Below are positions 23,221-33,724 of a stretch of 64,000 nucleotides of DNA, piece after piece (the first letter of the stretch is position 1; each line of letters opens with the position of its first letter). This DNA is from Calliopum simillimum (lineage: Eukaryota; Arthropoda; Insecta; Diptera; Lauxaniidae): positions 46,932,245 through 46,996,244 of the forward strand of contig OX638372.1 in NCBI GenBank assembly GCA_951812925.1, written 5' to 3'. Both the position numbers and the translations under genes were made by a program. The notes under the pieces are model-generated. The model made no database searches. It saw only the letters and a program-made list of their open reading frames with translations, and had not been told where the DNA came from.

Positions 23221-24690
23221 CTAAAAACGCAACACAATTACTGAATGAGGGCACACAACATGAGAGATGTAACGATCATCGGAGCGAGTAATGGTGATAA
23301 GACGTCATGTATTACAGAGAGTACATTAATATAACAGTTGAGATAACGCTGAATGCAAGATTTTTTTTAAAGTTTGCAAATATGACACACTTATCAAGTA
23401 AGAGAGCGCGATTAAGAGGGATTGTGGCGATATACTGGCGAACTTTGGACTTTATTACATTGATGAATATAACGAGTATAACAAAAATTAATTAATAACA
23501 TTTTTGTTGTAATAAATAATAATCAGCTGTTTCATTGAGTTTACCTTTAATTTGAATGAAGTGAAAATATACACTACCAATCATTTTACCCGGCATTAAC
23601 CGGGCTATTTGTATAAAATTTTTCAAAAACAAAGAAAAAAAAAAATAATCAAATTGCAGTTTTTCTTTAAAGTATCAAGTGCAAATAAGAGGAAAAGACA
23701 TCAATAATGAGTAAAGGCGCAATGTTTGGCCTGGCCAAAAATCAAATACCCTATTCTAAACATTTTTCTTGTATGGGATAGTTTTTGTTGAAAGCAAAGT
23801 ACAAAGTTTCGTTGAATTATTATATCTTGCTACAAAGAAATTATTTAAAATTTTTCATTGGACAGCTAGGCAGCCAGACGTACAGACAGAACGAAATAGA
23901 TGTTTCGACTCAAGAAGTGTTCTCTTTCTTTTCCTCTTTTTTAAAAATACTACTTATGAAAATATTAAAACAAACATGTCTCTTTAAGCAGCATACGATA
24001 TTCGAATGCTTGCTGCAGTCTTACAAAAATCATTGTGTAAGCGCTTCTAAATTTCTATGAGAACAAGCACTTCAGAAGCGCTTGATATTTTTCCCCATGT
24101 GAATGGATTAACCTATACTATTTCATTCATTCATTCAAAATAATATAGTTATTTTACTACATACATTATTTTTAGTGTACACTGTTTTTCTTTTGCACAT
24201 CAATAGAGCTATATATATGATAACCTAGTTTTTTTATTGCTATTACGTCAATAAAAGTCGCTATTCCTCATATTTATACAAAATTGAGCATATCTCTTTA
24301 CAATTTTGTTTATTTTTTAAAGAAATTGAACTGTGAACCTCGTTTTAATCAAATTATGCTACGCAGTTAAATAAAAGTTTTTCTGTATAAGAGGTATGTA
24401 CATTTCACTTTGCGTGTGGCCTACGCACTTACCTTACCCACTTTTTGTTTGATAATGGAGTAATCATGTAGCGATAACAAAAGTGTTGGACACCTGTTTA
24501 AAATATAAATAAACAAATAAATAAACATAGATATTTGCACGTATTAGGCTGTGATGTTTTAAAAAAAAAAAAAAAAATAAAAAAAATTGGGCTTCTTAGG
24601 ACTAAAAATTTAAATTTCAAACTAGAGCTCATCCATTAAAGGCGTCCCAAAGAAACTCAGGAATTTCTGGCACATTTTTCATATGAATGT
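23221..24690. other. Upstream region of Cyp4s3, no gene seen
   Basis: Holds the hairpin cccggcattaaccggg near 23590, a fragment of family R1 (gacagctaggcagccagacg and following, 23860-23930) and an AAGCGCTT-family fragment at 24035-24105. The remainder is AT-rich. Overlapping frames at 23769-24060 lie in these repeats. Confidence 0.5.
24035..24105 (+). repeat. AAGCGCTT-family repeat fragment
   Basis: Reads gtaagcgcttctaaatttct and acttcagaagcgcttgatat, matching the reverse complement of 56695-56790. Confidence 0.6.
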
Positions 24691-24695
24691 TAGAT

Positions 24696-25070
24696 AGATC
24701 TTGTTATATGGATGCGAAAATTCGCATATTACCAAATTCAAGCAGATAGTGAAAGTCGGCAAGGCAAATGCTAAAAGTTTGGTGGCCTATCACCATCTCA
24801 AACGCCGAACTATACCGAGAATGCAGCCAGCTGTCCAGAATAAATGAGATCAGGCTACGCGTATGGGCATTGAAATAACATACTCTTCGAAAATCATTTA
24901 GCAAAATTTGCTGAAAAGCCCTTGAATGGAATTCAAATTATAGCTTCTGATAGACCAAAAGACACCTAGAAAAAGTTGCTAGGGAAGAATCAGAGTAAAT
25001 TTTTCTTTTGATTGAAACCAACGCACAATGGGAGATTGTGGCCATAAATAGGTAAAATTTGAAAGTGCTA
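24696..25070 (+). pseudogene. RTE-type LINE C-terminal fragment
   Basis: Reads ILLYGCENSHITKFKQIVK, then after a frameshift WPITISNAELYRECSQL and INEIRLRVWALK, then a stop, HTLRKSFSKIC and KALEWNS. This is the post-polymerase region of RTE/BovB-like elements, where LLYG, W..TISN.EL and ALEWN are typical landmarks. Several stops are present, and no polymerase motif remains. The minus-strand frame over 24704-24904 is a shadow. Confidence 0.75.
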
Positions 25071-26108
25071 TGGATTTAAAAAATTTTTACGCCAATCGTC
25101 AGATAATACTTAGGGACGGAAAAAAAAACTATAAAAGTTTAAAATTTTGTTTTGGTTTAGCATCACAGTGAGCCCAAAGTTGGACTTTAAACGGAAAAAA
25201 TGCTCTACAGAACTTTTAAAATTAGGAACTGCTGGATAAACGCTCTAGTTAATTTGTTTTAAGCCCGATCCACTAATGTAGCATATCGTTAAAAAGTATA
25301 TTGTTTCTACTTTGTTAAAAATATTTTATTTTTTTTTTTGCCGATTTTATGTGAATTATAGTGATTTTTCAAATATTTAAAAAAAAATGGTAAAAATGGA
25401 AAAATTGCAAACTTTGACATAAAAAAAAAAAAAAATACATTTTCTGATTTTCATTATTTTTCAATATAATATGTGGCCAAGTATGCTTAATCGAAATGCA
25501 AAGTCCCTACTGCTTTTTTTGAGAACTTTTTTTTTTATAAACTTTTTTATATTGTGGTTTTTGAATGGACAAAATAAGTTGACTTTTTTGGAACGCTATT
25601 TTTTATTCGTTTGCATCGAAATACATCAAGATAGCATTTTGTCAAAAAAGTACAAGCATTTAGCTTTTAAAAAAACATTTGTTTGAGTTTTTATGTATGA
25701 TAGGTGAATTATGGTGATTTTTCGAAAATATAAGCTCAAAAAGCCAAAATCGATAAATTTTACAAACTTTGACACTAAAATAAAAAAAAATACATTTTCT
25801 AATTTTCATTATTTTCCAATATAATATGTGGCCAAGTATGCTTAATCGAAAGACAAAGTCCCTACTGCTTTTTTTGAGAACTTTTTTTTCTATGAATTTT
25901 TTCCTGTAGCAGTTTTTGAGAAAAAAAAATATTTTTATTTCTTTACATTCTGCAACGTTTTACAATATATTTATCAATTTTAAGCTTACAGTCTTCTTAA
26001 ATTCCAAAAAAAAAAATTTAAGAGAAGGGTGGAAGGTAGGGGTATATTTCCTCCTTTTAAAACCCCTTGGGACTCACCCTTTCTTAAAATAAGCCAAGAG
26101 CATATTGA
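25070..26108. repeat. AT-rich DNA with a ~356-bp tandem duplication
   Basis: 25345-25700 is repeated at 25702-25930: both carry gtgaattatrgtgatttttc and tatgtggccaagtatgctta followed by agtccctactgctttttttg, spaced ~356 bp. The second unit is incomplete. It lies directly upstream of the transposase-like fragment at 26109 and may belong to the same element. Confidence 0.6.
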
Positions 26109-26441
26109 AGGCTGTACAAAAAACATTATAATTGGTATAATATGCCCCCTTCTGTGCATAAAGTTTTAATTCACGGAAGCGAAATCATACAAGCACTTCA
26201 ACTACCAATTGGTAGTCTTTCCGAAGAAGCTCAGGAAGCATCAAACAAAGTTTTTAAAAGCGCTAGGTTACACAACAGCAGATTGTGCTCTAGAGTAGCA
26301 AACACCGAAGACGTTTTGCATTACATGCTGATCTCTTCTGATCCGATTATTAGCCAAATCCGAGTAAAACGTGATAAAAAATATAAAGAGTTATCACCAA
26401 AAGCTCAAGAGCTGTTGCAATTAAATGAAAAAACTGATTAA
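26109..26441 (+). pseudogene. C-terminal piece of an unassigned insect repeat-encoded protein
   Basis: Open from a stop at 26106-26108 through RLYKKHYNWYNMPPSVHKVL to the stop at 26439-26441, ~110 codons. The run MPPSVHKVLIHGSEII, then LPIGSLSEEAQEASNKVFK, LHNSRLCSRVANTEDVLHYM and LISSDPIIS looks like a conserved coding segment, not chance. I remember similar C-termini in multicopy insect ORFs of transposon origin, but cannot name the superfamily. The first Met is probably internal, because coding-like sequence continues upstream of it to a stop. Confidence 0.6.
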
Positions 26442-26589
26442 AATAAATTTAAAACAATGAAATATCTTAATATTTTCCTTTTTCTATTATTGTATACATT
26501 AGTTTTTACTTGATTGTGTCCTCCTTTTTTGATTTGATTGCCAATTTGAGCCAAAAGAATTGCAATGAAAAAGTTTCTAGTGCGGACTA

Positions 26590-27035
26590 TTTTTTCTGAT
26601 AGTTTTTATGAAAATAGTAAATAAAATGTTTAAAGGGCGTGACAACGCCTACTTTTTTAGTGGACATTATTTGTCATAATGTCTTTAACATATTTGCTAA
26701 ACATCATCAATCTGCATTAAAGATTTTCGGAGATATTGATAGGTAAGTTAATTTTTTGGTAGGCGTGGCACTGCCCATTTTTCTAGTGCGGATTATTTGT
26801 TCTGATGGTCTTTTCATATGTACCAAATAATATCTATCTTCGTCAAATATTTTCAGAAATATGATGAATTTTTTTTTTGAAGGCGTGGTGCCGCCCATTT
26901 ATCCGGTGAGCATTATTTGTCCTGATGAATTTTACACATTTACCAAATCTCATTTATCTGCGTCAAAGAATTTCGGTGATATGATTAGTTAATTTTTCGG
27001 GAGGCGTGGCACCGCCCACTTTTTTAGTATATAGC
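26590..27035. repeat. Tandem ~125-bp repeats with GGCGTGGCACCGCCC core
   Basis: About 3.5 head-to-tail units, each with a GGCGTGGYRCYGCCC core (about 26636, 26762, 26882, 27003), 'gtgsacattatttgtcmtga', and a 'tctgcgtcaaagattttcgg' plus 'agatatgat' segment. The same unit occurs inverted in the palindrome at 8484-9259. Confidence 0.8.
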
Positions 27036-27239
27036 TTAGCCTTTTTTTGTACTAGCATAATATAAAAACTTCTTTAAAATCGGTTTCTTAGTTTCCGAGT
27101 TAATAAGGAACAAATACACAAACAAACAAAATCTAGTTTTAATAAAGTAGATTTTCGTTTATTCCTCATCACTTGAAAACTATAAAAGATAGCGCAAAAT
27201 TTTTAACATTTTTGAAATAAGCAGGGTCAAGTTATTGAA

Positions 27240-27350
27240 AATTGATACCCATTTTGAAAAAAAATTCGGACCACGCCCCAACTTTGTATGGGAGGTAGGC
27301 GTGTTCGTCGGCGGATTTTGTTCATATTCACAGATTTTTATTATTTTAAT
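27240..27350. repeat. Family R1 fragment
   Basis: Contains ggaccacgccccaactttgt and atgggaggtaggcgtgttcg, the end block of the R1 composite repeat. Confidence 0.5.
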
Positions 27351-27409
27351 GTAAAAAACATCTGTACCAAATTTCAATAGCCTAGCTCTATTATTACTAT
27401 ATATGACCG

Positions 27410-28600
27410 CCGTTCCATACAAACCCTCCCATTGTGCAACGCTCAGGGGATAGCCCCTATAAATGCATAGCACTGTGTTGGTTTGAAAAAAAACAGAAAG
27501 GTTAGAAGGAGGGGGAATGATGGAAAAGTGTTGGTGAACGTTTTTCTTGAATTTTTCGATGTCGTATCCTACAGGGAAAACACTGACTGGGAGATTGTTC
27601 CACAACTTAATCGTACGGCCGACGTACGAACAACGAACTATCGCGATAGTGAGATGTTCTGCTTCGAGAGAAGATGCGCACTGAGGGAACCAGGTCGCAT
27701 ATTTCTCTAGAGCGCATCCTATTGTATTATAATACATATCTATAAAAAAGGGTTATACAGCCTAAGTTACGTTGGTGATAAAGGGTGTCAATTGTGGATG
27801 TAATATTTATGTCACCTTTAAGCTCAAATATACGTCGCTGAACTCAGTTTAGTAGCTCTTAAGATGTTTTTGAGGCCCCGGCCCAAATATGTGAATTGTA
27901 TTCTAGTTTTGGACGAATATATGAAGTATGAAGTAGACATTACGAAGATCAACAGGAGTGAAGTATTTGTTGCACCGTTTCAAAAAACCTGTACATTTGG
28001 CCACATCTTTCGACACATGGAACACATAATCATTCCACCTCAAATCCGATTGAATCGATATGCCCAGAATGTCAAGAGATGGTGATCTTGTAATATCTAC
28101 ACCAGCCATATTAAGGTGAGCAAATGAGCGATTCATTCGTCTGTGAGATAACAGACAACATTGGGTCTTGCTAACATTGAAATCGACCCGATAAGCAAGA
28201 CCCACTCGGAGATTTGTTTGAGATCATTTGAGAGTGTATTATATATGTGGCGCTTTTTAGTCTCAACCTTCGCAAAACTGGTGCGCTTTTTAAAGCAATA
28301 TGAATAACAAATGTTACTATCATCCGCAAAGGAATGGATTGAGCTTGTAGTCGAAGACAGGAAGTAACCGATAAAAATAAGGAAAAGTGTTGGAGAAAGC
28401 ACAGAACCCTGGGGAACTCCAGTGTCAATGGAGTGTTCAATGGAAGTGAAACCATCAACTACAAAACGGATCAAATGGTCACTACAGTAGCTCGTGATCC
28501 AAAGAGCAAAAGAATCACCGACACCATATGCAATTAGTTTTGATATACGAATAAAGAGCGATTTAAGTTATCGCAGAGCAATGCAATTATATAAGCACTC
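27410..28600 (-). pseudogene. Degenerate non-LTR reverse transcriptase
   Basis: Reading from 28590 down: LNRSLFIRISKLIAYGVGDS, FALWITSYCSD, VVDGFTSIEHSIDTGVPQGS and VLSPTLFLIFI, then the catalytic FADDSNICYSY (about 28330), LNDLKQISEW, VDFNVSKTQCCLLSHRR, LDILGISIQSDLRWNDYV, KCTGFLKRCNKYFTP, PKLEYNSHIWAG-like sequence across a frameshift (about 27900), and the C-terminal RTIKLWNNLPVSVFPV block near 27600. At least three frame breaks occur. The family differs from the LINE at 12786 (FADD in place of YADD, and different C-terminal style). Clade not determined. Plus-strand frames here are shadows. Confidence 0.85.
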
Positions 28601-28739
28601 TTCATAAGATTTGTACTAGTTTGAAGATATTGAAGTTTGAAAATTTTTTGTTTTTCAGATATTGAAGAATTTTTGATAAATTTTTGCTTATTTTCAGACA
28701 AAAACAGCTGTAAGCATGCACGTTGAATAAATTTGTTGC

Positions 28740-29137
28740 CATCATTTTAAAAACCATGTGCATCGAAACTATTTCCACGAAAGAGCTTGGAAAGCTCAAC
28801 CCAAAACACGTGGAAGCAAACTAGAAATGCCTGCATCATACGGCATTTGCATTTATGCATACGGCGCATGTGCTCCAATAAGCACGTGCTCCGTGGAAAT
28901 GTTTATCAACAAAGCCAAGTGCGAAGTGTTAATGGAAAAAACACAACAAAGGCATGCGCACTAACACACTGCACAGCCCAACAGGTGTTGCGGCGCTTCC
29001 TGCTGTTCAAAAAATCACGCTATTCAACATACTTACAGCGCTTTCACCACACTTGAAATAAATTCAACATAGCTTTGCGAGCTTTTAAGCTTAAGCGTAA
29101 ACATTTTCTTAAAAGCGTGAAAACTTAAATTTTTATC
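28740..29137 (+). promoter_or_regulatory. GC-richer region upstream of a candidate promoter
   Basis: 28750-29060 is clearly less AT-rich than its surroundings and free of the repeat families seen elsewhere. It contains GCATAC, CACGTG-like E-boxes (aacacgtgg, gcacgtgc) and ggtgttgcggcgcttcctgc. Overlapping frames at 28758-29056 show no domain. I read it as a proximal promoter/enhancer region. Confidence 0.35.
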
Positions 29138-29169
29138 AGTTGCAGCTCAGCCTTTGTATCGTGTAGACG
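29136..29169 (+). promoter_or_regulatory. Candidate Inr + DPE core promoter
   Basis: TCAGTT gives A+1 at 29138. AGACG lies exactly at +28 to +32 (29165-29169), with the favoured G at +24 (29161). There is no TATA box. Motif spacing is the canonical fly arrangement. Confidence 0.5.
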
Positions 29170-29493
29170 GAAAAGCGGAAAAAACGGAAAAGTTAGCAAA
29201 ACTGACAAAGCAGGGGACACAGCAGTAGAAGACTTGACAAATTGTAGTGTAGATATACAGTTAAGATTGTGAAAATTACAAATTGTGGAAAACTTTTTAT
29301 CGCGAAAAAGAAAAGTGAAATATGGAAAAAAATGTTTAAAAGCAACAAAAAAATTTAGTAAAAAGTGTTAAAAGGTTTATAATAAATACATACATATATG
29401 TAGGTATATATATTTGGTGAAAAAAGTTCTCAAAACGCAAAATCTGACAAAATGCTGCAACAACGACGATTGATACCAAAAACTTAAGAATTG
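29138..29493 (+). other. Candidate non-coding first exon of an unidentified gene
   Basis: From the Inr to a consensus donor (ATTG|GTAAGTTTT, intron from 29494) there is a 356-nt A-rich stretch typical of fly 5' UTRs. The only clear ATG with a frame near the end (29452) gives an 11-codon peptide ending before the donor, so the exon is non-coding as read. No acceptor with coding sequence was found to the right inside the window. The gene, if real, has a first intron that could run past 64000. Confidence 0.4.
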
Positions 29494-30145
29494 GTAAGTT
29501 TTTACAAAAGTTTTCTTTTACGATTTTGAATTTCTAATTTTCAACATAAAACCTTTTAAGAAATCCTTAAATTTCTTGCCAAAAAATTAAAAATTCCTTC
29601 AATGCGAAAAAAGTGTGTGTGTATACTTGATTCCTTGGTGGCTCGGAGCCTTTGTCGTTTTAACGATTTTTCCAATGACCTTGTTGCGTGTACTATACGG
29701 AACATTATGTGTTGTTTTTTTTAGCTTTTTTTCTTTCTTTCTACTCCATTGTTGTTATTGTTCTTTCTACCCTCAAGCCTCAATCAGTATGGTAGGTTTT
29801 TTTGGGTGGTATCATACTCGCTCGTATGCAGGCATAATGTGGTATAGTTACGATGACGAAGCGTTGTGGTGCGCGGTACGGCACCAAAGTCAATAGTTAA
29901 AGGCAGGGAAGTGTGATGCCATACTGAAAATGTCTACGACGAAAATAAAAACAACAATAACACAGCTACTTATGCGATAAAAAAAAAAAAAACAAACAAG
30001 CCCTTAGTTCTGGTACGTCTTCATACGTCGCATTTAGATGTTGATATATAATTTGTAATGGTACACCGAAAGAAGCTAGTACTCTAAATATCCATAGATA
30101 TGTGAAATTTCATGAAATGAGGCATTACCAAATCATAATTTTGCA
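29494..30145. other. AT-rich DNA, no supported gene
   Basis: A 93-codon frame at 29615-29896 begins at a non-ATG codon and is low-complexity hydrophobic. I do not call it. Confidence 0.45.
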
Positions 30146-30362
30146 CGGAGAAAAAAAAAAAAGTTCGTACTAATTTATTTTTGGTAAATTTTACTAGAAT
30201 TTCAAGTCAAAAGAGTCAAACAATTAACCAATGAAATAAATTTTAACTCACTCATTTAGTAAATTTAGAATTTCAAATAACATTACAGTAATATGTAACT
30301 TACTGTAACTACTTTAACTTACTTACTGATCAAACAAAAAAGAAAATAAAAAAAAAAGAAAC

Positions 30363-30475
30363 AAACTGCACTAGGATTCGAACCGCGGTCCGTCCGTATG
30401 ATAGATAGAAATATATTATTTTTACTTGCAATAACAAACTTGTTAGACCTCTCCACCACTGGCTTATATATTGAA
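30363..30475 (-). repeat. tRNA-like unit with A and B boxes
   Basis: AGTGGTGGAGAGGTCTAACA resembles the D-arm region of class II (Leu/Ser-like) tRNAs and GGTTCGAATCC is a perfect B box. The stems are not tRNA-perfect, so it is a derivative, not a functional tRNA gene. Confidence 0.55.
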
Positions 30476-30492
30476 GAAGTCTTTAATTTGTA

Positions 30493-31375
30493 GGGTAAGG
30501 GAGGGAAATATGGACCACCCATCTTTCTTTTTTAAATAAAACCCAAAATACATAAAACAAAACAATTAATTTTATGTCATTCAGTAAAGGAAACAATTTA
30601 CCTTTATTCTGCTTCACTTTTAGATAAATATCTCATCAGGATAAAAAAAAAAATGAAAAAACTGAAAATACTCAAAATGAAGATAAAAAAAAGTGTAGTG
30701 TAATATGGACCATATAGTCCATTTGGTACAGAAGTTGCATAAAAAATGTCACTTCCACATTCGGCACATTTTTCATGACTCCAAGAACGTCAGATTACAC
30801 ATTCAACCCAAAATTCGCCACGTCTATCTTCTGGCTAAAGGGTATTACATTATATGCATTTTTTATCATTTTTTTCCTTTGTAGTTAACGAATTACATAT
30901 AATGACCATCAGACTCGTCATGAAAACTGCAATTAGATTCCCCATTTGAAAAAGATGATAAATACATTTGTTTTTGAGGCTTTTTTTTTTGGTGGTCCAT
31001 ATTACCCACAGCACGTGTTGGTGAAATAAATGGTTTTTTATCAAAAACTCTTTTGGTTAATGAACTTATTAGTGTTAATAAATTATAAATGGTATTCACT
31101 GACTTTATATAATTAACCATTTATTTAAAAACGCGATGTCTTTAAAGTGAAATAATGAAATATACTCACTAGAAAAAAATTATCACTGATCTTTTTTTAA
31201 GAAAAATCAACTTTACAGAAACATGCGACTTCACCGAACGCTAAAATCGCACTATTATAAGCTTTAGGTATTAGCGCTAAGTTTGAACATGAATAACGGT
31301 AAATCCTATGTATGCAGTGGGAAATAACCGTGTGGTCCATATTACCCACGTAGTCCATATTTCCCTCCCTTACCC
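30493..31375. mobile_element. TA-flanked pogo-like MITE, 883 bp
   Basis: The TIR GGGTAAGGGAGGGAAATATG starts at 30493 and its complement ends at 31375; both sides are flanked by TA. Subterminal copies of tggtccatattaccca occur near 30992, 31331 and 31352. A minus-strand frame ends SNGESNCSFHDESDGHYM at 30893, possibly the acidic tail of the ancestral transposase. The uninterrupted family-T copy at 33.9 kb shows the empty site. Confidence 0.75.
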
Positions 31376-31659
31376 TATACTAAGCAAATGTTCAACAGAA
31401 ATATTTTTACTAGAATTAGAAAGTAAATAGGATATACATTTTTTGACTGCATGCATCATTTACTCTACGTATAGGAAAATTTTGGCAACTTAGAGTGAAT
31501 ATTACTTTATTATTTAACTACATTTTATTTGTTTTATAGTTCCTACGTTTCTATATTTATGTTTAAGATTTAGCGTTAATTATTTTAATTTTTTGACTAC
31601 TCGAGAGGAGTAAAAATTATGACATTCATTTTTGTCTGTGTACCAAATTGAAATTTTGG

Positions 31660-31800
31660 GGTTTTTGTTTTAATACCCCACACAGAGGTTGTGTTCACTT
31701 TTCTCATCCCTTTGTAACGCACAGAAGGAGGCGTGGCTGACATTGGAAACTATTCTTAATAAGCGTCACCTCCAATGTCTATTTGTCTGCCAGTGAAAGC
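31660..31800 (-). repeat. Family R1 terminal fragment
   Basis: taccccacacagaggttgtg, then tgtaacgcacagaaggaggc and gtggc, the inverted end block of R1. Confidence 0.6.
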
Positions 31801-31828
31801 AAGGTTACGGAGAAATTAAGTAAGATAA

Positions 31829-33369
31829 CACTGTTCGACAATTTCGAACTTTTTGTAAAACACATGAGAAAATCCAAAAAATTCTTAAAGTAGACGTTAA
31901 AAAAAATACCCGTTTCTCGTGGTTTTTCTCCAGCATGTCACATTTGTTTTTAATCGATTTTTGAAGTTTTTTGATCCACTGTATATGAAAAAACAAAAAT
32001 ACCGCATTCTTGTTTTAAATCGATGAATTTAACTATGGGGGTTATCGTGAATCAAGATTCCCGGGGAATTTTCTCGAACTGCCGTGCATTTTCTATTGCA
32101 GTTTAAGAAAATTCCCCGGGAATCTTGATTCACGATAACCCCCTATATGATCCTTGCATCTGAGGTGTATCATGTATTCAGCAAACTTATGCAGGATATT
32201 ACGGGGAATATTTTTGTAAAAATTTTAACACTGCTTAATCTTCACATCGATACCTTAGAGCGCTATAGTCCTATCTCCATTTTTCCAATTGTTGGGGAAT
32301 GCAAAAAGAAGATTTCAAACAGTGGTTATTTCGGATTGGCTACTATTTTGGTATAACGATATATGCAATATTTTTACCTGTAGTATATTTTAACATAATT
32401 TATTGTTTTTAACCAATTTTATTAATTTCTAACGAAATCCCAGCCAATTTACAGTATGACATTACTTTTGGCCATATATAGAATTCCACTACTATTCAAA
32501 AAAAACGACGTATATAGTAAATTTTTTGAATTTCTTCCACTAAAATGTCGTAAAAAGTCATAAAACGCGTAGAAAACACGAAAAAACGAATTTTTTTTTT
32601 TTTTTTTTTTTTAATTTTTGGTTCCGACAAACAAGAGTGGAGCCTTGGGTGTATCCAAATTTGTTCACTAAAATGTCGCATAAAGTCATGAAATGCTTAG
32701 AAAACGCGAAAAAACAAAGAATTTTTTTTAAAATGTGACTTATTTGAATATTCAGTGGAGATAGGACAGTAGCGCTCTTGAAAAAATTACAGTTTGGAGA
32801 TAGGATTTTTTTAAATTTTCGAATATTTTGGTGTTTTAGGGGTATTTTGACATCACACAGATTTCCACACGGTAAAGAAGCCCATAATGTTGCCATAACT
32901 GCAAAAATCTCAAAATCGCAAAAAGTGGAGATAGGACAATAGCGCTCTAAGGTATCGACATGTGGGACATTTTTGCCCTTTTCTTAAAAAGGTACAAAAA
33001 TGGCACCTAAAACAGGGGAATATTGAGTCAGTATGTACTACAGAAATATTGGCTACACCATGTGGGGGTTGTACAGGGTTCAAATTTTTACAAAAATATT
33101 TCCCGCAATATCTTGCATAAGTTTGCTGAACATATGATACACCTCAGATGTAAGGATCATATAGTTGAATTCATCGATATAACACAAGAATGCGGTATTT
33201 TTGTTTTTTCCATATATGTACAGTGGATAAAAAAAACTTCAAAAATTGATTAAAAAAAATGTGACGTGCTGGAGGAAAACCACGAGACACGGGTATTTTT
33301 TTTAACGTCTACTTTAAGAATTTTTTGGATTTTCTCATGTGTTTTTTTTTTTGTGTCGAACGAACAGTG
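31829..33369. mobile_element. Long-arm palindromic element (~1.54 kb)
   Basis: The left arm (31829-32275) and right arm (about 32930-33369) are inverted copies of ~440 bp, starting CACTGTTCG and ending CGAACAGTG. Both include acacatgagaaaatccaaaa and atacccgt.tctcgtggttt and meet at 'gagcgctatwgtcctatctc'. The centre has two direct copies of 'cactaaaatgtcg' plus 'aaagtcat' (32520 and 32669). No coding frame. No clear target duplication. Confidence 0.8.
32036..32143. mobile_element. 108-bp hairpin MITE, copy 1
   Basis: A near-perfect palindrome: GGGGGGTTATCGTGAATCAA on the left, its inverse on the right, arms ~45 nt. It is flanked by TAT on both sides (32033-32035, 32144-32146). The opposite arm of the host palindrome (about 33158) lacks it and reads straight through. 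Confidence 0.85.
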
Positions 33370-33724
33370 AAATTCAACGATAGCGTTGGGGGATGGATAA
33401 CCATCCTATCTCGAATTTCTCAAAAATTAGGGTTTTTCCTTGTAAATTTTGTCAAGAAGAGGTTTTTTTCTTTCAAAAGGAGGGTGAAAGGAGGATCAAT
33501 ATATTAGAAGAGAAACATTTTAAATTTAACGAAATATGTACATCGTATTTTAACTCTTATTCCTTATTCAAATTCCATTTCCCCAAATTCTTCATCATCT
33601 AAACTATTTGGGCACCGCTGGACACATTACGAGTATATTTTGTTGTCGATGAATTTTGGCGAAGCAAATATGGCTGCGTTTTGATAAACGAGTAGAAGCC
33701 CAGGCATGACATATTCCTGTTCAC
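33370..33724. other. AT-rich DNA, nothing recognised
   Basis: No gene or repeat identified. Confidence 0.4.

Larger units (their letters stand above)
30150..31630. repeat. tRNA-like repeat family T, copy 1 (interrupted)
   Basis: Starts with cggagaaaaaaaaaaaagtt and ends near ctcgaggagtaaaaattatg-like sequence. The minus strand at about 30363-30475 carries a Pol III-type A box (TGGTGGAGAGG) and B box (GGTTCGAATCC). The copy is split by the TA-flanked element at 30493-31375. A second, uninterrupted copy in reverse orientation is at 33725-34205. Confidence 0.65.

Noticed and set aside
29615..29896. 93-codon hydrophobic frame just after the candidate first exon
   Set aside because: Starts at a non-ATG codon, is Phe/Leu-rich low complexity, and lacks a domain; it would lie in the proposed intron.
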